64,000 bases of DNA from Microvirga arvi (GCF_016892765.1 NZ_JAFEMD010000019.1:1-64000), one strand, 5' to 3'; numbered from the stretch's first letter, positions 53,436 through 63,221 are shown. Made by a program: numbers and translations. Notes: generated by a model not told the origin, from the sequence alone.

Positions 53436-54326
53436 CTACTTTGCCTGCGCCTTGTACCAGTCGAGGATCTCGGCTCCAGTCCACATCACCACGTCGTCAT
53501 GGCTGAGGATATGGTCGTACAAGGCTTCCAGATATTTGATCCGATGCGGCGCACCGGTCAGATACGGATGGATGGAAATCGCCATCACCCGGGGGATATC
53601 CTTGCCTTCGAGGTAGAGGCGATCGAATTGGTCACGCCCGCGGCGGAAGATCTCATCCGACGGCGATTGCTGGATCGCAGTCATGACCACATCATTGATC
53701 TCAACTGTGTAGGGGACCGAAACAATTTCACCGGCGCGGGTGCGAAGCGATACGGGCTGGTCGTCCAGAACCCAGTCGGCAACGTATTCGATGCCCGCCT
53801 CGGCCAGGAGATCGAGTGTCTCGTCAGTCTCCGTCAGTCCCGGACTTTCCCAGCCACGCGGTGGGCGGCCAGTAAACCTCGCAATGGCATCGATGGTGTC
53901 GGCGATAGCTGCTTTCTGATCCTCGACCCGGTGCATGGGCTGCTGCACGAAGCCATGACCCATGAAATCCCAGCCCTCGTCTAGCGCTGCCTGGCAAGCC
54001 TGGGGGTAGAGATCGATGCAGGTGCCGTTGACGGCAAGGCTCGCCTTAAGCCCACGAGATGATAACGCTTCATGGAAGCGCCAGAAGCCGACCCGCATGC
54101 CGTACTCGTGCCAGGCCCAGTTCGGCACGTCCGGCAGCAGCGGTTGGCCCATCGGCGGCGGCAGCACCGTCCGGGGCATGGGGCCGGTCGGGCGCCAGTT
54201 CTCGATATTGACGATGGTCCACACCGCGACACGGGCATTGCCCGGCAGCGCGAGTCGCCTGCGCTGCGTGATGGGCTGATAGTCCAGACGCCCGCGCAGC
54301 GAATGTCCGCTTCCTGTATCAGTCAT
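53436..54326 (-). CDS. PuuE-like polysaccharide-deacetylase-family hydrolase 1
   Basis: The protein has 296 residues from an ATG with AGGAGG upstream. The NodB-type barrel shows VNIENWRP, WAWHEYGMRVGFWRFHEAL, WDFMGHGFVQQPMH, PRGWESPGLTETDETLDLLAEAG and ISIHPYLTGAPHRIKYL, the pattern of the PuuE allantoinase group, which acts on small N-containing compounds rather than sugars. No signal peptide. A paralogue at 61495-62382 belongs to the same unit. Function is inferred only at the level of C-N hydrolysis. Confidence 0.85.
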   Translation of the reverse strand: MTDTGSGHSLRGRLDYQPITQRRRLALPGNARVAVWTIVNIENWRPTGPMPRTVLPPPMGQPLLPDVPNWAWHEYGMRVGFWRFHEALSSRGLKASLAVNGTCIDLYPQACQAALDEGWDFMGHGFVQQPMHRVEDQKAAIADTIDAIARFTGRPPRGWESPGLTETDETLDLLAEAGIEYVADWVLDDQPVSLRTRAGEIVSVPYTVEINDVVMTAIQQSPSDEIFRRGRDQFDRLYLEGKDIPRVMAISIHPYLTGAPHRIKYLEALYDHILSHDDVVMWTGAEILDWYKAQAK

Positions 54327-54339
54327 GTGCAAGCTCCTC

Positions 54340-55329
54340 CTAAGCTTCGCCCAGGAGCGAGAGAGCCGTGCGCCCTGCAATCTGCGCACGTTGCTCGTCC
54401 GTCAGCCCAGGTGCATCCGCTATGGTCTTCACCGGGTCTTCGTCACCCATGTCAAAGGGGGCGTCTGTTCCGAGAAAGACGTGTTCCGCTCCGACGAGAT
54501 CCGCCAAAAAGGTCAGCGCTTTTGGCTCGAACACAACGCTATCGAAATAGAACCGGCGCAGCAGGTCGAGGGGCGAGGTCTGCGACTTCGCGCGTGTCTC
54601 GCTACGAACCTTGTGACCGTGGGCGAGGCGTCCGATCTGATAGGGCGCGAACCCACCGCCATGCGCTAGGCCGATCTTCAAATCTGGAAGCTCGTCCAAG
54701 GTGCCGCTATACATCAAGTCGGCGACCATCAGGGTGGTCTCCAGAGGATTGCCGATCAGGTTGGTGAGGTAATAGTCCTCCAGCCCTGACTTGTTGCCGA
54801 TGTAATAGGGATGGGCCAAGATGAAGATGCCAAGCTCGGAGGCCCGCTTCAGCACTGGACGGAAGCGCTGATCGCTGAGCTTCACTCCCTCGATACCAGT
54901 TCCGATTTCGACTGAACGGAAGCCATGGACCTCTACGATGCGTTCGAGCTCCGCTATGGCGTCATCGGGATGCTGCATCGGCAGAATTCCCATGCCTCGA
55001 AAGCGATCTTTGCGGATAGCCACGAAATCAGCGACGCCGTCATTGACCAGGCTCGTTACCTTGACGGCTAGATCACGGTCGGCCCAATAGGTGAAGGTCG
55101 GCGGTGCCGGGGAGAGAACGGAAATATCAATCCCCTTTCGATCCATGGCCGCGAGCTTGGCTTCGGGTTGGGTGAACTCCGCAAACAGCGGATAGGCATA
55201 ACCTTGATCATGCACGACCTTGCGGTCGCTGCCTGTCCCGATGATGCGGGCCTTCAGGCGTGCAGGGTCGTTCTCGATGGCTGCAACGAAGGCTGTCGGA
55301 ATGACGTGGCTGTGAAAGTCGATGTTCAT
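54340..55329 (-). CDS. ACMSD-like amidohydrolase
   Basis: The protein has 329 residues. The metal-binding HxH is near the N-terminus (IDFHSHVIP); later His ligands are in ILAHPYYIGN and LAHGGGFAPYQIGR, and the terminal Asp in LGTDAPFDMG. The group includes aminocarboxymuconate-semialdehyde decarboxylase and related decarboxylases or hydrolases. The gene lies 6 bases after the aldehyde dehydrogenase gene, a pairing seen in aminomuconate-semialdehyde type pathways; this is suggestive only. Confidence 0.86.
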   Translation of the reverse strand: MNIDFHSHVIPTAFVAAIENDPARLKARIIGTGSDRKVVHDQGYAYPLFAEFTQPEAKLAAMDRKGIDISVLSPAPPTFTYWADRDLAVKVTSLVNDGVADFVAIRKDRFRGMGILPMQHPDDAIAELERIVEVHGFRSVEIGTGIEGVKLSDQRFRPVLKRASELGIFILAHPYYIGNKSGLEDYYLTNLIGNPLETTLMVADLMYSGTLDELPDLKIGLAHGGGFAPYQIGRLAHGHKVRSETRAKSQTSPLDLLRRFYFDSVVFEPKALTFLADLVGAEHVFLGTDAPFDMGDEDPVKTIADAPGLTDEQRAQIAGRTALSLLGEA

Positions 55330-55335
55330 GGGGAG

Positions 55336-56832
55336 TTAGCTGTACCTTTTGATCTGGTTGTCATCCTCATACCAATCGAAGACCGCGTCGGAGAGGTTGA
55401 CGATGATGTTCTGGATCTGCGTGTATTCCTCGTAAGCGACAAGACCGTTCTCTCGTCCGATGCCGCTCATCTTGAAGCCGCCCCAAGGCGAGGCAGGATC
55501 GATCCGGTGGTGATCGTTGATCCATGTGATCCCGCTCTCAAGCTGATGAGCGACCCGGTGGGCACGCGCCACGTCCCGTGTCCAGATGCTGGTGGCGAGG
55601 CCGAACTCCGTGCCATTGGCGATGGCGATCGCCTCCTCCTCGGTGTCGAAGGGGATGACGCAGACAACAGGGCCGAAGATCTCCTCCTGGGCGATGCGCA
55701 TATCCGGTTTCACGTCCGTGAAGATCGTCGGCAGAAGATAATAACCGCTCGCGAATGACTCGCCCTCGGGACGGCACCCGCCATAGGCGAGCGTCGCGCC
55801 TTCATCGATGCCGATGCGGACATAGCTCTCTACCATATCGCGCTGCTTCTTGGAGACCATCGGCCCTACCTGTGTGGTTTCGAGCTGCGGGTCGCCGAGT
55901 CTGAGGCGGCCTGTCCGCTCAACAAGCTGCGCCACCACCTCGTCATGGATCGAGCGGTGCACGATCAAGCGTGCGCCCTGCACGCAAGTCTGGCCTGTTG
56001 CGATGAAGGATGCGAACAACGTGGCGGCCACTGCGCGCTTCGTGTCGGTATCCGGAAAGACGATGACGGCTGCCTTGCCTCCGAGCTCAGCCGCCACCTT
56101 TACGAGGTTCTTGCCCGCGATGGAAGCAACGGCCTTGCCGGTTTCAGTCCCACCCGTCAGGTCGATCTTGCGAATGCGAGGATGTGAGGACAGGGCAAGG
56201 CCAGCTGTGGCGCCAAAGCCCGGAACCACATTGTAAACCCCGTCCGGAACGCCGGCTTCCTTCAACACTTCCCCGAGGATGAGGGGCGTGATCGGGGCGA
56301 GCTCGGACGGTTTGACCACCATCGTGTTCCCGGCGGCAAGGGACGGTGCGACCTTCTTGGTGAGAATGAGAAGTGGGTGGTTCCACGGTGTAACATGCCC
56401 GACCACTCCGAGCGGCACGCGTCGGGTGTAGTTCAAGTAATGACCGGCGAACGGGGGCACGGTATCCTCATGGGTCCGCGCAACGGCACCGAAATAGGAA
56501 AACCATTCCGGCAGACGGGAAAGCTGGGCCGCCATCTCCCGGCGAGAACGTCCGATCTGGTCGATCTCGATGGTGACGAGCTCTGGCAGGCGGCGCTTCA
56601 GGATCTCTGTGGCGCGATTCATGATGTCGCCACGCTCGGCGCCTGTCAGAGCCGACCATACAGAGAAGGCCCTCTCCGCCGCCTTGATGGCGATCTCGAT
56701 GTCCTCGGCCGCCCCTTCGGCGACTTCGGCAATGACGGAACCGTCCTTCGGATTCTCGACAGGGAAGGTACGGCCGGAAACGGCAGGATGGTAGTCTCCC
56801 TCAATGTAGAGACCCCATGTTCGAACTGTCAC
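55336..56832 (-). CDS. aldehyde dehydrogenase (NAD(P)-dependent)
   Basis: The protein has 498 residues from a GTG at 56832 with AGGAG seven bases upstream. Catalytic residues are present: Asn151 (TPWNHP), Glu249 (AAELGGK) and Cys283 (GQTCVQGAR). The subgroup resembles betaine-aldehyde, 5-carboxymethyl-2-hydroxymuconate semialdehyde and related dehydrogenases. It converts an aldehyde intermediate to an acid. It is central in the minus-strand unit, between livF and the amidohydrolase gene. Confidence 0.92.
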   Translation of the reverse strand: MTVRTWGLYIEGDYHPAVSGRTFPVENPKDGSVIAEVAEGAAEDIEIAIKAAERAFSVWSALTGAERGDIMNRATEILKRRLPELVTIEIDQIGRSRREMAAQLSRLPEWFSYFGAVARTHEDTVPPFAGHYLNYTRRVPLGVVGHVTPWNHPLLILTKKVAPSLAAGNTMVVKPSELAPITPLILGEVLKEAGVPDGVYNVVPGFGATAGLALSSHPRIRKIDLTGGTETGKAVASIAGKNLVKVAAELGGKAAVIVFPDTDTKRAVAATLFASFIATGQTCVQGARLIVHRSIHDEVVAQLVERTGRLRLGDPQLETTQVGPMVSKKQRDMVESYVRIGIDEGATLAYGGCRPEGESFASGYYLLPTIFTDVKPDMRIAQEEIFGPVVCVIPFDTEEEAIAIANGTEFGLATSIWTRDVARAHRVAHQLESGITWINDHHRIDPASPWGGFKMSGIGRENGLVAYEEYTQIQNIIVNLSDAVFDWYEDDNQIKRYS

Positions 56833-56863
56833 TTCAGTGCTCCTAAGGAAATAGGGTGGCCAA

Positions 56864-57568
56864 TCAGTGGACACCCAGGAAGCGCATCAGCGGGCTCTGG
56901 TCGTTGCGGACCTCCGCAGCGCTGACTTCGTGAACAACCTTGCCGGTCTCGAGAACATACAAGCGGTCGGCGACCGCCAGCGCGCTGTAGAGGTTTTGCT
57001 CAACCAGCAGAATCCCAAGTCCAGTCTTGCCAAGATTGGCGATAATGGTCTCAAGATGCTGGACCATGACTGGTGCCAGGCCTTCCGAGGGCTCATCCAT
57101 AAGCACGAGCTCGGGATCAATCATGAGCGCTCGTCCGACGGCGAGCATCTGGCGCTCGCCTCCAGACAATTGGTTGCCGCGATGACTCCGGCGCTCGGCC
57201 AGACGAGGGAACATCTCGAACACGCGGTCGACCGTCCATCCTTCCTTGACACTGGCGGCCTTCAGCATAGTCAGATGCTCTGTCACGCTTAGAGAGGGGA
57301 AGAGCCTCCGGCCCTGAGGCACCAGCGCTATTCGACGCTTGGCGACCTCATGGGGGGAGAGACCGAGCAGTTCCTCGCCCTTCCAAAGCAATGAGCCTGT
57401 CTTTACCTGCGGCTGTGCAAGTCGCATGATTGAACGTATGAGCGTGGTCTTGCCCATGCCATTACGGCCGAGGAGCGCAACGACCTCGCCGGGCTTCACA
57501 TGAAGCGTCGTGCCATGCAGCACGTGCGCGTCGCCGTAGAAACTATGGAGGTTTTTAACCTCAAGCAT
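56864..57568 (-). CDS. livF: branched-chain amino acid-type ABC ATPase, LivF
   Basis: The protein has 234 residues, LivF length. Walker A is GRNGMGKTT, the signature LSGGERQMLAVGRAL, Walker B LVLMDEPSEGLAPV and the ending VEQN. The ATG at 57568 overlaps the livG stop by 8 bases, so the two ATPases are translationally coupled. Confidence 0.93.
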   Translation of the reverse strand: MLEVKNLHSFYGDAHVLHGTTLHVKPGEVVALLGRNGMGKTTLIRSIMRLAQPQVKTGSLLWKGEELLGLSPHEVAKRRIALVPQGRRLFPSLSVTEHLTMLKAASVKEGWTVDRVFEMFPRLAERRSHRGNQLSGGERQMLAVGRALMIDPELVLMDEPSEGLAPVMVQHLETIIANLGKTGLGILLVEQNLYSALAVADRLYVLETGKVVHEVSAAEVRNDQSPLMRFLGVH

Positions 57569-58319
57569 GATCGCGTGCCTTTCCGAGATACACATCCTGC
57601 ACGCGTTGATTGGCGCTGATGCTCTCCGGCGTTCCCTCAGCCAGCAATTGACCGTTGTTAAGGCATGTAACGTAGTCCACCAGCCTGAGAACGAGATCCA
57701 TGTCGTGCTCGATCAAAACCATGGTCAGGTCGCGGGGGAGCGCACGGATAATATCCGAGACAATGATGCGCTCCGATGGAGACAGGCCTGCGGCAGGCTC
57801 ATCCAGGAGTAGCAACTTTGGCCTCGTGACCAACGCCATCGCCATCTCCAGCTGGCGCTGCTCGCCGTAAGACAATTCGTGCACCTCAACCGAGTTTCGC
57901 TCGCCGAGCCGAGAGATGGCTAGCGCTGACATAACCCGTTCCTCTTCCTCCGCCGACAGGCGTGCGGAGCCAAAGAGAGAAAACTTGCCGGGTCCGGTGC
58001 CGCGCAGGGCAAGCTGCATGTTCTCGGCAACGGTAAGACGCGGAAACAGATTGGTGATTTGGAATGTCCGGCTCATTCCCATCCGTGCACGTAGATGCGC
58101 AGGCTTTGTTGTGACGGTCGCTCCTTCAAAGATGATGCGTCCGGACGTTGGTGGATTTACGCCGGTGATCGCGTTGAATAGCGTCGTCTTACCCGCGCCG
58201 TTCGGTCCGATAATCGCCCGGCGCTCGCCGCCCTTCACTGAGATCGACACATCGTCGACTGCCTTCAGAGCTCCGAAGGCGACAACGACGTTTTCTAAGA
58301 CAAGCGCGGGTTGTGACAC
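57561..58319 (-). CDS. livG: branched-chain amino acid-type ABC ATPase, LivG
   Basis: The protein has 252 residues from the GTG at 58319; the frame is open to a TTG at 58358. Walker A is GPNGAGKTT, the MSRTFQITNLFPRLTV segment is typical of LivG, the signature region reads LSYGEQRQLEMAMAL, and Walker B is LLLLDEPAAGLSP. It pairs with LivF to drive LivHM. Confidence 0.93.
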   Translation of the reverse strand: MSQPALVLENVVVAFGALKAVDDVSISVKGGERRAIIGPNGAGKTTLFNAITGVNPPTSGRIIFEGATVTTKPAHLRARMGMSRTFQITNLFPRLTVAENMQLALRGTGPGKFSLFGSARLSAEEEERVMSALAISRLGERNSVEVHELSYGEQRQLEMAMALVTRPKLLLLDEPAAGLSPSERIIVSDIIRALPRDLTMVLIEHDMDLVLRLVDYVTCLNNGQLLAEGTPESISANQRVQDVYLGKARDHA

Positions 58320-58390
58320 GTTACAGCTCTTCAATGGAACGATTCTGGAGCGGGGCAATTGCCTTCCCCGCTCCCGTGCAAAGGCTTTGC

Positions 58391-59650
58391 TTACTTCTTG
58401 ATGCCCTGGTAGTCGCGTGAGAAAGGCGGCGACTTGAGGTATTCCTCGGGCTTATATGTCCAGAACTGAGAGACGTTCGGATATGTTTCAATCGGCACGT
58501 TCCAGTACTTGCCGTCGGCATTTTTCTGGACCTTGCGGATATAGACGTCATAGACCGGGTTACCGAATTCGTCGAAACGCACCGGACGGCCGAGCGGCGA
58601 GTTGGCAAGCTGGCTGTTCAGCACGGCATCGATGAAGGCGTCGCGGTTGGAGATGTCGCCGTTGAGCTTCTCGATCACTTGGCCTACCCACATCGCGCCG
58701 GAGTAGTGCGAGAAACCATACAGGGACGGCAGCTTGCCGTACTTTTCTGAGTAGGCTTTGACGAACTTCTGGGTGTCAGGGTTGTCAGAGCCTTCCGCAA
58801 AGTGAGCGGAGGAGATGATGCCCTCGCATTCCGGGCCCATGGTGCGGATCACCGATTGGTCGGTGAAGTTTTGCGCGCCGAGGAGCGGAATATTCCCCTT
58901 CAGGCCGAAATCGGAATATTGCTTCAGGAACCGCGTGGCGTCGGCTCCAAGCTCCATGGCAAAGATCGCGTCCACGTTCATATTCGCGAGCTGGCCGATA
59001 TAGGGGCTGAAATCTGCGGTGTTCAGCGGGTTCCAGAGCTGGCCCACGATTTGGCCTCCGCCTTGGGTGAACACCTGCGCAAAGCCAGCGCACTGCTCAT
59101 GGCCGAAGCTGTAGTCCTGTGCAATGGTTGCGATCCGCTTGTACCCCTGCTTGAGCGCCCAGTCGGCAAGTGGGCGAGGCATCTGGCTGGCGGTATAGCC
59201 TGCAACGCGGATGACGTTCCGCACCCGGTCGCGCTGCGTCAGATCGTCAGCGGCAATGACCGGGATGAAGTACGGAACGCCGTTGGTCTTGACGTAGTTG
59301 GCGACCGCAAGGCCGGTATTGGCAAGCAGGTTGCCGAATAGGAAATCGACTTTGGCTTGCTCCACTAAGCGGCGAGCCTTCTGAAGCGCCGTATCAGGGT
59401 TGCCAGCATCATCTTCCTCGATGATCTCAATCGCTCGGCCGGCAACGGACTTGCCTTTTTCCTGCCAGTACATATTGAAGCCTTCGACGATCTCGCGACC
59501 GCCGGCTGCGACGACGCCACTGAGCGGGGCCATCAATCCGATCCGGATCGGACCTGACTGGGCGCGTGCCACGAACGGGGCCGATATCGTGCCTGTCGTT
59601 GTTGCCGCCAGCGCGAGACCGGATGTCTTCAGAAACTGTCTGCGATCCAT
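58391..59650 (-). CDS. Liv-type ABC substrate-binding protein, Tat signal
   Basis: The protein has 419 residues. Instead of a plain Sec signal it has a twin-arginine one (MDRRQFLKTSGLALAATTTG) cut near ARAQS. The mature part is a Peripla_BP_6 fold: IRIGLMAPLSGVVAAGGREIVEGFNMYWQEKG, DDAGNPDTALQKARRLVEQ and YSFGHEQCAGF. It is the receptor for LivHMGF. Such binding proteins in catabolic clusters often take aromatic acids, amides or urea derivatives rather than leucine. Encoded between livM and livG. Confidence 0.9.
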   Translation of the reverse strand: MDRRQFLKTSGLALAATTTGTISAPFVARAQSGPIRIGLMAPLSGVVAAGGREIVEGFNMYWQEKGKSVAGRAIEIIEEDDAGNPDTALQKARRLVEQAKVDFLFGNLLANTGLAVANYVKTNGVPYFIPVIAADDLTQRDRVRNVIRVAGYTASQMPRPLADWALKQGYKRIATIAQDYSFGHEQCAGFAQVFTQGGGQIVGQLWNPLNTADFSPYIGQLANMNVDAIFAMELGADATRFLKQYSDFGLKGNIPLLGAQNFTDQSVIRTMGPECEGIISSAHFAEGSDNPDTQKFVKAYSEKYGKLPSLYGFSHYSGAMWVGQVIEKLNGDISNRDAFIDAVLNSQLANSPLGRPVRFDEFGNPVYDVYIRKVQKNADGKYWNVPIETYPNVSQFWTYKPEEYLKSPPFSRDYQGIKK

Positions 59651-59668
59651 GGCTTTCCCTCTTTTCGA

Positions 59669-60631
59669 TTATGGTTTTATTCGATTTTTCTTCCATCCAG
59701 AACGGAAGAACTTGCTCGCTGCACCGAGAATGCCCTCGGGGGCGAAAATCATGGTGCCGATGAACATGAAGCCGAGAACCATCGGCCAGCGAGGTGTGAA
59801 ATCGCTGACGAAGTTCTCAAGAAGAATGATGGCGGCGGAGCCCACGAAAGCGCCGAATAGGGTGCCGATGCCGCCGACAATCGCCATCAGGAGTCCTTCG
59901 ACGGATTGTGACAACTGCACTGTCGATGGGCTGACGAAGTTGTTGAACAAGGCGTAAAGCGCGCCGGCAACTCCGGCAAATATGCCGGTGATGGTGAACG
60001 CGATGAACATGTGGGAGGCCGTGCTATATCCGAGACTGCTCATCCGGCTTTCACTATCGCGAATGCCCCGTAACGTGAGTCCGAATGGTGACTGCACGAA
60101 GCGCCAGATGATGAAGCTAAAAATCAGCACCGTAACGAGCGTGGTATAAAAGAAGACCAGCGGATCGGCGATGATTTCAGGCCGGCCTACGCCGCGAATG
60201 CCGTTTTCTCCGCCCGTCACACTCGTCCATCGCAGGCAGACGCCCCAGACAATCATACCGAGTGCCAGCGTCAGCAACAGGAAATATACGCCGCTGACCC
60301 GGACGGCGAGCAGGGCGAAGACCGAAGCAAGCATCGTGGCCGCCAATACACCCAACAGCAACGCAATCCATGGCGATCCTCCAGCCACAGAGATCCAGTA
60401 GATCACAATATACGTGGAAGCGCCGAAGATAGCACCATGACCGAGGGAGGTGCGCCCTGCATAGCCTGCCAGTACGTCGATGGACATGGCAAGCAGCGCA
60501 AAGATCAGGATCTCATTAGCGACGCTGATCTGGTAGCTTGAGGCGAATAGGGGCAACGCGCCGAAGATGATCAGGATCGAGGCGAGAGCCGGGATTGGTA
60601 TGCGACGTTGAGGGCTATAAGCGGACGCCAT
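59669..60631 (-). CDS. livM: branched-chain amino acid-type ABC permease, LivM
   Basis: The protein has 320 residues from the ATG at 60631, which overlaps the livH stop by one base (TGATG). About eight to ten membrane helices, with the LivM motifs LLAMSIDVLAGYAGRTSLGHGAIFG and LRGIRDSESRMSSLGY. The longer frame to 61156 is an artefact of the overlapping livH region. Confidence 0.92.
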   Translation of the reverse strand: MASAYSPQRRIPIPALASILIIFGALPLFASSYQISVANEILIFALLAMSIDVLAGYAGRTSLGHGAIFGASTYIVIYWISVAGGSPWIALLLGVLAATMLASVFALLAVRVSGVYFLLLTLALGMIVWGVCLRWTSVTGGENGIRGVGRPEIIADPLVFFYTTLVTVLIFSFIIWRFVQSPFGLTLRGIRDSESRMSSLGYSTASHMFIAFTITGIFAGVAGALYALFNNFVSPSTVQLSQSVEGLLMAIVGGIGTLFGAFVGSAAIILLENFVSDFTPRWPMVLGFMFIGTMIFAPEGILGAASKFFRSGWKKNRIKP

Positions 60632-61491
60632 CAGGCAGCCCTCCCGAACAATCCAAGCGGGCGAAATGCGAGGATCGCCGCCATAGGACCGAAGATGACG
60701 AAATAGGCGAGTTCGGGGAACATCACCTGGCCGATCGAATTGAGGAGACCGACGAGGAGCGCGCCGACGGCAGCACCAACGAGGCTGCCCCGCCCGCCGA
60801 TGATGACCACAGCCAGAGAGAATACGAGAATTTCTGCGTCGGCCGTCGGGTAAAGGGTAAGGAAGGCTCCGCCCACTGCGCCGCCCAACCCCGCCAGGGA
60901 AGCGCCGAGCATGAAGGTCGCGAGGAAGACCCTGCGGATATTGATTCCCATGGCTTCGACCATCTCGGCGTCGTCCACTCCCGCGCGGATGAGCGCGCCG
61001 AGACGGGTGCGGTTGAGCAGAAGCCAGAGCGCCAGGAACACGACCAGACCGAGAACGAGCACAAACAGCCGGTACTTCGGATAAAACCCGCCGCCGACCC
61101 GAACCGCGCCGCGGAGCATCTCCGGGACAGGCATCGAAAAAGTGTCGCCGCCCCATATGACGAGGGCGAGATCGTTGAGCACAAAGGCGACACCAAGGGT
61201 CAGCAGGACCTGACGCAGCTCGAAGCCACGCACGAAACGCAAGAGCCCCAGATCAAGGACCACCCCCATCAACGCCACGCAAAGCATTGAGGACAGGACT
61301 CCGAGCGCGAAGTTGCCGGTCATTCCGGTGACGGAATAAGCAATATAACCGCCGAAGAGATAGAGTGCGCCGTGGGCTAGATTGACGATCCGCAGCAGCC
61401 CGAAGATCAGGGTAAAACCCGAAGCAACGATGAACAGAAGGGCTGCGAATGTTAGCCCATTGAGAATTTGGATGAGATTGAGGCCGGACAA
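60631..61491 (-). CDS. livH: branched-chain amino acid-type ABC permease, LivH
   Basis: The protein has 286 residues from a TTG start 3 bases after the deacetylase-2 stop. Membrane helices fill the sequence; hallmark segments are GFTLIFGLLRIVNLAHGALYLFGGYIAY near the N-terminus and LGASLAGLGGAVGG. The tight spacing on both sides supports one transcript. Confidence 0.92.
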   Translation of the reverse strand: MSGLNLIQILNGLTFAALLFIVASGFTLIFGLLRIVNLAHGALYLFGGYIAYSVTGMTGNFALGVLSSMLCVALMGVVLDLGLLRFVRGFELRQVLLTLGVAFVLNDLALVIWGGDTFSMPVPEMLRGAVRVGGGFYPKYRLFVLVLGLVVFLALWLLLNRTRLGALIRAGVDDAEMVEAMGINIRRVFLATFMLGASLAGLGGAVGGAFLTLYPTADAEILVFSLAVVIIGGRGSLVGAAVGALLVGLLNSIGQVMFPELAYFVIFGPMAAILAFRPLGLFGRAA

Positions 61492-61494
61492 GAC

Positions 61495-62382
61495 TCAGTA
61501 CCCTTTAAGGGCGTCGGGACGCTGGCTGAGATACCAGTCGTGGATCTGCTCGCCGGTCCAGAACACGACGTCGGGGAGGCGACTGATCTTTTCCAGAATG
61601 CGCCGAAAGTGCTTGGCTCGGTGCGGGGCGCCCATGATGTAGGGGTGAACTACAAGCGCCATTACGCGCGCAGAATTGGCGCTATCGTGATAGAGCTGCT
61701 CGAATTGATCCATCGCCCGATCGTGGTACTCGGTTGCCTTATGATGTTGAATCAACATCATGGCGACGTCATTGCATTCCTGCGTGTAGGGAATGTTGAC
61801 GATGGGCTTGGTGCGGGTCTTGAGAACGACCGGCTCATCGTCGAGAACCCAGTCGCATACATATTCGAAGCCTTCCTCGACGAGGAGATCGGGGGTTTCC
61901 CAGGTTTCAGTCAATCCCGGTCCGAGCCAGCCGCGGGGTGCCTTGCCGGTGAAGGTTTTGATGGCCTCCGCAGTCTTGCGAATATCCTCGCGCTCGTCGG
62001 GGACCTTCTGCATGTTCTTCTGGCCGAAGCCATGGCCCATGAACTCCCAGCCCCGATCAAGAGCTGCGCGGGAAATGGCCTCGTAGGTGGCGATGGCCTT
62101 GCCGTTGATAGCAAGAACGGCCTTGATGCCGTGATTGTCGAGGTCCTCGAGAATGCGCCAAAACCCAACACGGTTGCCATACTCGTGCCAGGCCCAGTTC
62201 GGAATATCCGGTGAGGGAGAGCCGCCCGCAGGTGGTGTCAACACCGTACGAGGCATGGTTTCCTTTGGGTCCCATTCTTCGATGTTGACGATCACCCATA
62301 CCACCATCCGAGCCTTGCCCGGCAGTTTCAGGGGAGGGCGTTCGGTAATGGCTGAGTATGTGATGCGTTCGGTTGGCAGCAT
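61495..62382 (-). CDS. PuuE-like polysaccharide-deacetylase-family hydrolase 2
   Basis: The protein has 295 residues and is a paralogue of the 53436-54326 product over its full length: VNIEEWDPKETMPRTVLTPP, WAWHEYGNRVGFWRILEDL, WEFMGHGFGQKNMQ, PRGWLGPGLTETWETPDLLVEEG and LVVHPYIMGAPHRAKHF. The two copies have diverged clearly, so they probably act on different intermediates or chain forms. It starts 4 bases after the FAH gene stop. Confidence 0.85.
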   Translation of the reverse strand: MLPTERITYSAITERPPLKLPGKARMVVWVIVNIEEWDPKETMPRTVLTPPAGGSPSPDIPNWAWHEYGNRVGFWRILEDLDNHGIKAVLAINGKAIATYEAISRAALDRGWEFMGHGFGQKNMQKVPDEREDIRKTAEAIKTFTGKAPRGWLGPGLTETWETPDLLVEEGFEYVCDWVLDDEPVVLKTRTKPIVNIPYTQECNDVAMMLIQHHKATEYHDRAMDQFEQLYHDSANSARVMALVVHPYIMGAPHRAKHFRRILEKISRLPDVVFWTGEQIHDWYLSQRPDALKGY

Positions 62383-62386
62383 GACA

Positions 62387-63082
62387 TTACGCCTTCTTAG
62401 GACCGATGGAGAACGAGAAGGGCGCCAAGCCCTCGACGGTAGCAACGAGACGATCGCCGGGAACGATCGGCCCGACCCCGGCGGGTGTGCCTGTCATGAT
62501 GAGGTCGCCAGGCTCCAGGCTGTACTGTGTCGAGAGGTTTGCGATGATTTCGGGTGTGTTCCAGATCATCTGCCGGAGGTCAGCACGCTGGCGCTCCTCG
62601 TCGTTGACGCTGAGGGTGATGCTGCCTTCGAGCCGGTGTCCGACGGAATCTACGGGGTGCAGAGGGCCGCACGGCGCCGAATGATCGAAGGATTTTCCGA
62701 TTTCCCACGGGAGACCCTTCTTGAAGGACTCGCGCTGACGGTCACGGCGGGTCAGGTCTATGCCTGCGGCATATCCAAAAACAACGTCCAGCGCTTCGGC
62801 AACAGGAATGTTGCGCGCGCTCTTACCGATGGCTGCGACCAGCTCAACCTCGTACTGGAAGTCCTCTGTGGCCGGCGGGTAGGGAACAACCTCACCCTCG
62901 GAAACGATGGAGTCGGTCGGCTTCTGGAAGAAGAATGGCAGATCCCGCTCGTCGCCCTCCTTCATCTCACGAATATGCTCCACATAGTTGCGGCCTACGC
63001 AATAAATGCGGCGCACCGGGAAGCGGTCTTCACTACCGATGATGGCGAGTGTCGTGACACTGTGAGGAAAAACCAGAGCCAT
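62387..63082 (-). CDS. fumarylacetoacetate hydrolase family protein
   Basis: The protein has 231 residues, like fumarylpyruvate hydrolase and YcgM-type proteins. FAH motifs: IYCVGRNYVEHIREM, PFFFQKPTDSIV, the metal-binding YEVELVAAIGK (Glu-x-Glu) and IMTGTPAGVGPIVPGD. The family hydrolyses or decarboxylates 3-oxo acids at the end of ring-cleavage pathways. It is the first gene of the minus-strand unit, divergent from the GntR-type regulator. Confidence 0.9.
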   Translation of the reverse strand: MALVFPHSVTTLAIIGSEDRFPVRRIYCVGRNYVEHIREMKEGDERDLPFFFQKPTDSIVSEGEVVPYPPATEDFQYEVELVAAIGKSARNIPVAEALDVVFGYAAGIDLTRRDRQRESFKKGLPWEIGKSFDHSAPCGPLHPVDSVGHRLEGSITLSVNDEERQRADLRQMIWNTPEIIANLSTQYSLEPGDLIMTGTPAGVGPIVPGDRLVATVEGLAPFSFSIGPKKA

Positions 63083-63221
63083 TTCAGGGAGCGGCCATAC
63101 TTAAGGGGCGTGGCGTGATCCTGCGCATGGTTTGTTCTCCTGTTCCAGGGGCCACTCAGGCGGCTAACCCGAGCTTTATGACAACGGAAGGCTACATCCA
63201 TTTGGACCCCAGTCAAGAAGG

